A DNA stretch of 64,000 bases. Source: Pseudomonas chlororaphis subsp. aurantiaca. GTDB lineage: Bacteria; Pseudomonadota; Gammaproteobacteria; Pseudomonadales; Pseudomonadaceae. The stretch lies in the NCBI RefSeq assembly GCF_013466605.1, contig NZ_CP059162.1:620001-684000 (forward strand), in the 5' to 3' direction. Shown here in pieces: positions 58,247-64,000 of the stretch. Both the position numbers and the translations under genes were made by a program. The notes below the pieces were generated by a model. That model did not search any database. It saw only the letters and a program-made list of their open reading frames with translations, and was not told where the DNA came from. The first letter of the stretch is position 1. Every line of letters begins with the position of its first letter.

Positions 58247-59114
58247 GCGATGAAGTGATCCTGAAGGTCGAGAACCTGATGATGCACTTCGGTGGCATCA
58301 AGGCCCTGAGCGACGTCAGCCTGGAGGTCAAGCGCAACTCCATCTTCGCCCTGATCGGTCCCAACGGCGCCGGCAAGACCACGGTGTTCAACTGCCTGAC
58401 CGGTTTCTACAAGGCCACCGGCGGGCATATCGCCCTCAATACCCGGGGCACGCCGACCAACGTCATCAAGCTGCTGGGCGAGCCGTTCCGGGTGACCGAC
58501 TTCGTGTCGCCCAAGCGCTTTGCCAGCCGGCTGTTCTACAAGATGTTCGGCGGTACCCACCTGGTGAACCGTGCGGGCCTGGCGCGGACCTTCCAGAACA
58601 TTCGCCTGTTCAGGGAAATGTCGGTGCTGGAGAACCTGCTGGTGGCCCAGCACATGTGGGTCAACCGCAACCTGCTGTCCGGCATCCTCAACACCAAGGG
58701 TTACCAGAAGGCCGAAAGCGACGCGCTGGACCACGCCTTCTACTGGCTGGAAGTGGTGGACCTGGTGGACTGCGCCAACCGCCTGGCCGGCGAGTTGTCC
58801 TACGGCCAGCAACGCCGCCTGGAAATCGCCCGCGCCATGTGCACCCGGCCGCAGATCATCTGCCTCGACGAACCGGCCGCCGGCCTCAACCCCCAGGAGA
58901 CCGAAGCGCTCAGCGCGATGATCCGGCTGCTGCGCGACGAGCACGACCTGACCGTGGTGCTGATTGAACATGACATGGGCATGGTGATGAGTATTTCCGA
59001 CCATATCGTGGTGCTCGACCACGGCAACGTGATCGCCGAGGGCGGGCCCGAAGCGATCCGCAACGACCCGAAAGTGATTGCCGCCTACCTGGGTGCGGAC
59101 GAAGAGGAGCTGGT

Positions 59115-59118
<4 letters not shown>
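58243..59118 (+). CDS. livG: Branched-chain-type amino-acid ABC ATPase LivG
   Basis: ATPase of the transporter. The 291-residue protein has Walker A GPNGAGKTTVFNCLTGF, signature LSYGQQRRLEIARAM, Walker B IICLDEPAAGLNP and the switch His in VLIEHDMGMVM. It is about 35 residues longer than E. coli LivG, owing to an insertion between the strand ending GGHIALN and the Q-loop region (about residues 67-105). Short overlaps couple it to livM and livF. Confidence 0.93.
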
Positions 59119-59834
<716 letters not shown>

Positions 59835-59858
59835 GCCTGAGTACTGTGGATAAAGATA

Positions 59859-59892
59859 TGCCCCGCCGGTTCGCGCCGCCGGGGCATTTTTT
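59859..59892. terminator. Terminator after livF
   Basis: TGCCCCG...CGGGGCA hairpin followed by six T. The outer flanks TGTGGATAA (59845-59853) and TTATCCACA (59891-59899) extend the inverted repeat and are also perfect DnaA-box sequences. Confidence 0.8.
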
Positions 59893-59907
59893 ATCCACAT
59901 CCTGTCC

Positions 59908-60010
59908 TGTAGAAGCGGTCGGTCGACGCTCGATTGCCCGCGATGAACGATAACGCGGTGTACCGAACTCACGCGGTGAGCTGATCGTGGGCTAGCCTCG
60001 CTCCTACAGA
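59908..60010. repeat. Degenerate REP pair
   Basis: Divergent REP-like arms, TCGATTGCCCGCGATGAACG and GATCGTGGGCTAGCCTCGCT, with CTCCTACAG at the right end. It is clearly older than the other REP copies. Confidence 0.5.
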
Positions 60011-60641
60011 AGCCGGCGGAGGCGGATGACCTTGTCCACAGCCGAAACCGAAAATTGTGGAAAACATTCTGCGCAAGCTGGTAAAGCGCGGCATAAAGAC
60101 GCTGCAAATAGTTGTTTTGCCACGGTTTTGACTTGTCCCCGTTTGCTGTGGAACTGGCTGTGGGTAACGTGGGAGTAGCTGGCTGGACGCCTTGAGTGGC
60201 CTGGCCGGCAGGCGGATGGTTGTTTTTTGATCAGGTGTTTTTACCGGACCTTGAGCAGCCGTTGTCAACCTTTTTATTGTCGCAGGCAAAGGGCGAAAAC
60301 ACCCTGGATAAGCCTGTGGATAAGTCTGTGACTAAACTCTGGAAAGACTCACCCAGGCAGCGTCGTTACTGGCTTGAAGCCATCCCTCGCCTGACCGCCC
60401 GGTCGCCTTCGTCGGCCGGGGCTGCATGGACGCCATGCCCGGGTCAAGCAAAAAACTTTCTAAAACCGCCTGCAGCCCCTGTGGATAGCGGCTTGCAGAC
60501 TTTTGCACTTGCCCCCAAAGACTGTGGAGCGTCCTGTGGATAAGGTGCGTGCATATGGCTGCGAGCCACGACCTGCGTGGCTTGGCGTAGATTGGTTGTT
60601 TTTTGTACAGTCAGTGGGCGATGACAGAAATTTTCCAGTAA

Positions 60642-61529
<888 letters not shown>

Positions 61530-61540
61530 ATGCTCTGCCT

Positions 61541-61640
61541 GTAGCCGCTGCCGAAGGCTGCGATAAGGTCCGCAGGACCTTCAGCGATCTTCAGTCCTGC
61601 GACCGGTTCCCGGTCGATCGCAGCCTGTGGCAGCGGCAAC
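61541..61640. repeat. About 100-bp imperfect palindrome (family as at 45778)
   Basis: GTAGCCGCTGCCGAAGGCTG at the left and CAGCCTGTGGCAGCGGC at the right, with ATAAGGTCCGCAGGACCTT inside. The layout is that of the element at 45778-45878, in the reverse orientation. Confidence 0.7.
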
Positions 61641-61775
61641 ACACCTCGCCTGCCGATGCGTTTGGCAACACAACCGTTCAGGCCCGAATCAGCCCGCACA
61701 AGGTAGACTCCCGCTCCGCAACCCACCGTGGCCTTGTATCAAGGCCGCGAATTCAAAGGTTCTCGAGGAGGAAAT

Positions 61776-62681
61776 GTGAGTAACCGAGGTGAGCAGGTAC
61801 TGCTCAAACAATCGACCATCCTGATGTTTGCCGTGGCGATCGCCGCTATCGTCACGGGTTTTTTTTCCGGTTCCCAATCGATTCTGTTCGATGGTTTTTT
61901 TTCGCTGATCGCTACCGTCATCAAGGTCCTGATGCTGATCACCGCCAAGCTGATCGCCAAGGAAAGTAACCAGCGCTTTCAGTTCGGCTTCTGGCACCTG
62001 GAACCGATGGTGCTGCTGATCGAAGGCAGCTTTTTGTTGCTGATTGCGATCTACGCCTTTCTCAGCGGTATGTTCGGCATCATCAACGGTGGTCGCGAGA
62101 TCGAACTGGGCCTGGTGATCCCTTTTGCGATGGTGCTTAGCGTCGTCTGTTTCGCCTATTTCTTCTACGTCCGTTATCGCAATCGCACGTTGAAATCCTC
62201 GTTGATCCAGTTCGACAACGTCAGTTGGCTGGTGGACGCGATGCTCTCGGTCGGCTTGCTGGTGAGCTTTCTCATCGCGTTGCTGCTCAAGACCCAGGGT
62301 TATGGCCAGTGGGCCGCTTACGTCGACCCGTCAATCCTGATTCTGCTGGCCCTGAGCATGCTCGCGCCGGCCTTCAATATTCTCAAGCCAGCGTTACGCG
62401 ATGTACTGGGAATTGTCCCGGACCAACTGGATGACAAGGTTCGCCACGTGATGGACAAGGCGAAAGTCGAGCACGGCTTTGCCGACTACGTCTCGTATGT
62501 GCAGAAGCACGGACGGGCGCGGTTTATCGAGATTCATATCGTGCTGCCGGCGGACTATCCGTTGCAGGGAGTGGCGACGCTGGACAAGCTGCGCGAGGAG
62601 ATATCCACACAGCTCGGCAAGGCGGATGCGGCGCGCTGGCTGACCATCAGCTTCACCGGCGATCGCAAGTGGATTGCCTGA
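61776..62681 (+). CDS. Cation diffusion facilitator family transporter
   Basis: A 301-residue inner-membrane transporter with about six spans and a cytoplasmic C-terminal domain (HGFADYVSYVQKHGRARFIE). The two membrane Asp sites expected of the family are seen in SILFDGFFSL and NVSWLVDAML. The usual His residues of the zinc site are not obvious, so the transported ion (Zn, Fe or Mn) is open. The start is GTG 61776 after GAGGAGGA. It belongs to a divergent group of the family, lacking a His-rich loop. Confidence 0.82.
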   Translation: MSNRGEQVLLKQSTILMFAVAIAAIVTGFFSGSQSILFDGFFSLIATVIKVLMLITAKLIAKESNQRFQFGFWHLEPMVLLIEGSFLLLIAIYAFLSGMFGIINGGREIELGLVIPFAMVLSVVCFAYFFYVRYRNRTLKSSLIQFDNVSWLVDAMLSVGLLVSFLIALLLKTQGYGQWAAYVDPSILILLALSMLAPAFNILKPALRDVLGIVPDQLDDKVRHVMDKAKVEHGFADYVSYVQKHGRARFIEIHIVLPADYPLQGVATLDKLREEISTQLGKADAARWLTISFTGDRKWIA

Positions 62682-62704
62682 GGCCTTCCTGAGCCCAGGC
62701 GCGC

Positions 62705-62775
62705 AATCGCGGGCAAGCTTCGCTCCTACAGAGGCCTGCTCGTTTTTCTGTAGCAGCGAAGCTCGCGATAGCGCT
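62705..62775. repeat. REP pair downstream of the cation transporter
   Basis: ATCGCGGGCAAGCTTCGCTC and GCAGCGAAGCTCGCGATAGC, about 25 bp apart, between convergent genes. Confidence 0.8.
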
Positions 62776-62781
62776 TGAAGG

Positions 62782-63915
62782 TCAGCCGAAGTATTCGGCC
62801 AGACCGAGATAACAGGTCGCCAGGTGATAAGGCGTGGTCGACGGCATGTCCCGGCGGCTGAGTACGCCATGGGCATCCAGGCATTCGTTCCAGCCCTTGG
62901 CATGCAGGAAGTGTTTTTGCAGTGCCAGCAATTGGTGCTGCAGGCGTTCGGCGCTGCCCTGGCGCAAGGTCAGGGCGCGAAGGTATTCGGCCTGGGCCCA
63001 GATGCGCTGGGTCGGGTCGAGCACATCGCCCTCGACACTCAGCATCCCGCTCACCGCACCGTTGTGGTTATCCACACCGACCTGCTCGGCATAGGCAAAG
63101 GCCCGTTCCAGCGAGGCGTGCAGCGGGCAGCCACGCAGCAGGGCCGAGGACTGCAACAGGAAGAACCATTCGAACTGATGCCCCGGCTCGAACCAGTTAT
63201 CCACAGCCCCCAGCGGTTTCTCCATCATCAGCCCATGCTGTGGCTCGATGAAGCGCTGCTGCATACCCTCGCACAGGGCCAGCAATGCGCCTTGCACGGC
63301 GGCGTCGCCACGCACGGCCAGGGTGGCGAGGAAGGCTTCGGCCAGGTGCATCAGCGGGTTCTGCAAGGGACCGGAGGCCAGGGACGACCAGTCCTCGGCG
63401 AGGACTGCCTCGTACAGGCCGGCGCCGCTGGCAAAACGCTCGGCCACCACTTTCAGCGCGGCATTGAGCACCGACTCCACCAGCGGCTCGCGAACCTTGG
63501 CCCAGTAATGGGCACAGGCAAAGATGATGAAGGCGTGGGTGTAGAGGTCCTTGCGCCTGTCCAGCGGCGTGCCCTGGGCATCGATGCTGTAGAACCAGCC
63601 ACCGTGCTCGGCGTCGTGGAAGTGCCGTTGCAGGGAACGGAACAGCGCTGCGGCGCGCGCTTCGGCAAGTGGCGTACGGCCATCGCCGATCAGGCTGGAA
63701 AACAGGTACAGCTGCCGGGCGCAGGCCATGGCCCGATAACGTTGCGGCGGCAGTGGGGCATGCCCGGCGTCCAGCGCCTCGAAGGGCAGCGCCAGCTCCG
63801 GATTCCAGCCCGGCCCCTGCCAGAGCGGCACGATCACGGTGTGGAAATGCTGCTGCATGGCCGTAAACAGGGCGGTCGATTCAGACGGGGAAGTGGGGCT
63901 GGAAACATCGGGCAT
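62782..63915 (-). CDS. AGE-family sugar epimerase/isomerase
   Basis: A 377-residue soluble (alpha/alpha)6-barrel protein of the N-acylglucosamine 2-epimerase family. The family includes mannose isomerases and cellobiose epimerases. The catalytic-type His residues are present in FEPGHQFEWFFLL and in the late STTPYHLATCYLGL; further His and aromatic residues line the barrel (KDLYTHAFIIFACAHYW). The start at 63915 (MPDVSSPTSPSESTALF) has a weak site. Sequence alone does not say which sugar is used; a mannose/fructose isomerase role is as likely as epimerase. Confidence 0.85.
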   Translation of the reverse strand: MPDVSSPTSPSESTALFTAMQQHFHTVIVPLWQGPGWNPELALPFEALDAGHAPLPPQRYRAMACARQLYLFSSLIGDGRTPLAEARAAALFRSLQRHFHDAEHGGWFYSIDAQGTPLDRRKDLYTHAFIIFACAHYWAKVREPLVESVLNAALKVVAERFASGAGLYEAVLAEDWSSLASGPLQNPLMHLAEAFLATLAVRGDAAVQGALLALCEGMQQRFIEPQHGLMMEKPLGAVDNWFEPGHQFEWFFLLQSSALLRGCPLHASLERAFAYAEQVGVDNHNGAVSGMLSVEGDVLDPTQRIWAQAEYLRALTLRQGSAERLQHQLLALQKHFLHAKGWNECLDAHGVLSRRDMPSTTPYHLATCYLGLAEYFG

Positions 63916-63987
63916 TGGCTGGCGTCGTCACGGCAGGGTGGAATGCGCGACATGGTAGCAGAGAAGGCCCCGGGGATCGTGGTGTGC

Positions 63988-64000
63988 GGGGTAGGAGCGA
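63988..64000. repeat. REP element, cut by the window edge
   Basis: GTAGGAGCGA, the right-arm core of the local REP family, begins here and runs off the right edge. Confidence 0.45.

Overview
The window is a chromosomal segment of a fluorescent-group Pseudomonas (P. fluorescens / chlororaphis / protegens type). I infer this from the GC-rich codon use, the gene order and the dispersed intergenic REP sequences typical of that group. The gene order is serB-psd-rhdA-motAB-rsgA-orn-queG-nnr-tsaE-amiB-mutL-miaA-hfq-hflXKC-hisZ-purA, then rnr-rlmB-rpsF-rpsR-rplI-dnaB, then azu-nadE-pncB. I see no prophage, insertion sequence, CRISPR array or rRNA. Most of the window is core genome, and the accessory or less understood parts lie in the second half.

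Layout. 1-7 kb: serine biosynthesis (serB), phosphatidylethanolamine synthesis (psd), rhodanese, an HDOD protein, and the flagellar stator motAB behind a sigma-28-like promoter. 7-23 kb: a dense housekeeping block for ribosome assembly, RNA turnover, tRNA modification (queG, tsaE, miaA), metabolite repair (nnr), cell-wall splitting (amiB), mismatch repair (mutL), Hfq, HflX and HflKC, ending with hisZ and purA. 23-28 kb: a chemoreceptor with a sigma-54-type promoter, a two-gene iron-transporter segment without its ATPase, and a tandem pair of tRNA-Leu(CAG) genes, each with its own promoter and terminator. 28-38 kb: rnr-rlmB, the S6/S18/L9 operon with a predicted structured leader, dnaB and a YgiQ radical-SAM protein.

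39-46 kb is the most interesting region. It is a three-gene operon encoding a transglutaminase-DUF2126 fusion, a circularly permuted ATP-grasp/alpha-E fusion, and a second transglutaminase-like protein. Proteins of this kind are predicted in the literature to form an amide-ligase/peptidase pathway of unknown substrate. A near-consensus sigma-54 promoter lies directly upstream, which suggests control by nitrogen status.

46-64 kb: Nudix, LOG-family and azurin genes (azurin with an ANR box), NAD salvage (pncB-nadE), the L-pipecolate catabolic pair amaB-amaA with a divergent LysR regulator, and a five-gene branched-chain-type amino-acid ABC transporter behind a sigma-54 promoter with an NtrC-like site. 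A 927-bp gene-free stretch with several DnaA-box-like sequences follows, then an SDR, a cation-diffusion facilitator and an AGE-family epimerase.

Three separate sigma-54 promoter matches (chemoreceptor, transglutaminase/ATP-grasp operon, amino-acid transporter) link sensing, uptake and an unexplained amide-chemistry operon to one possible nitrogen-responsive programme. All promoter and operator calls are motif matches made by eye and are unproven.
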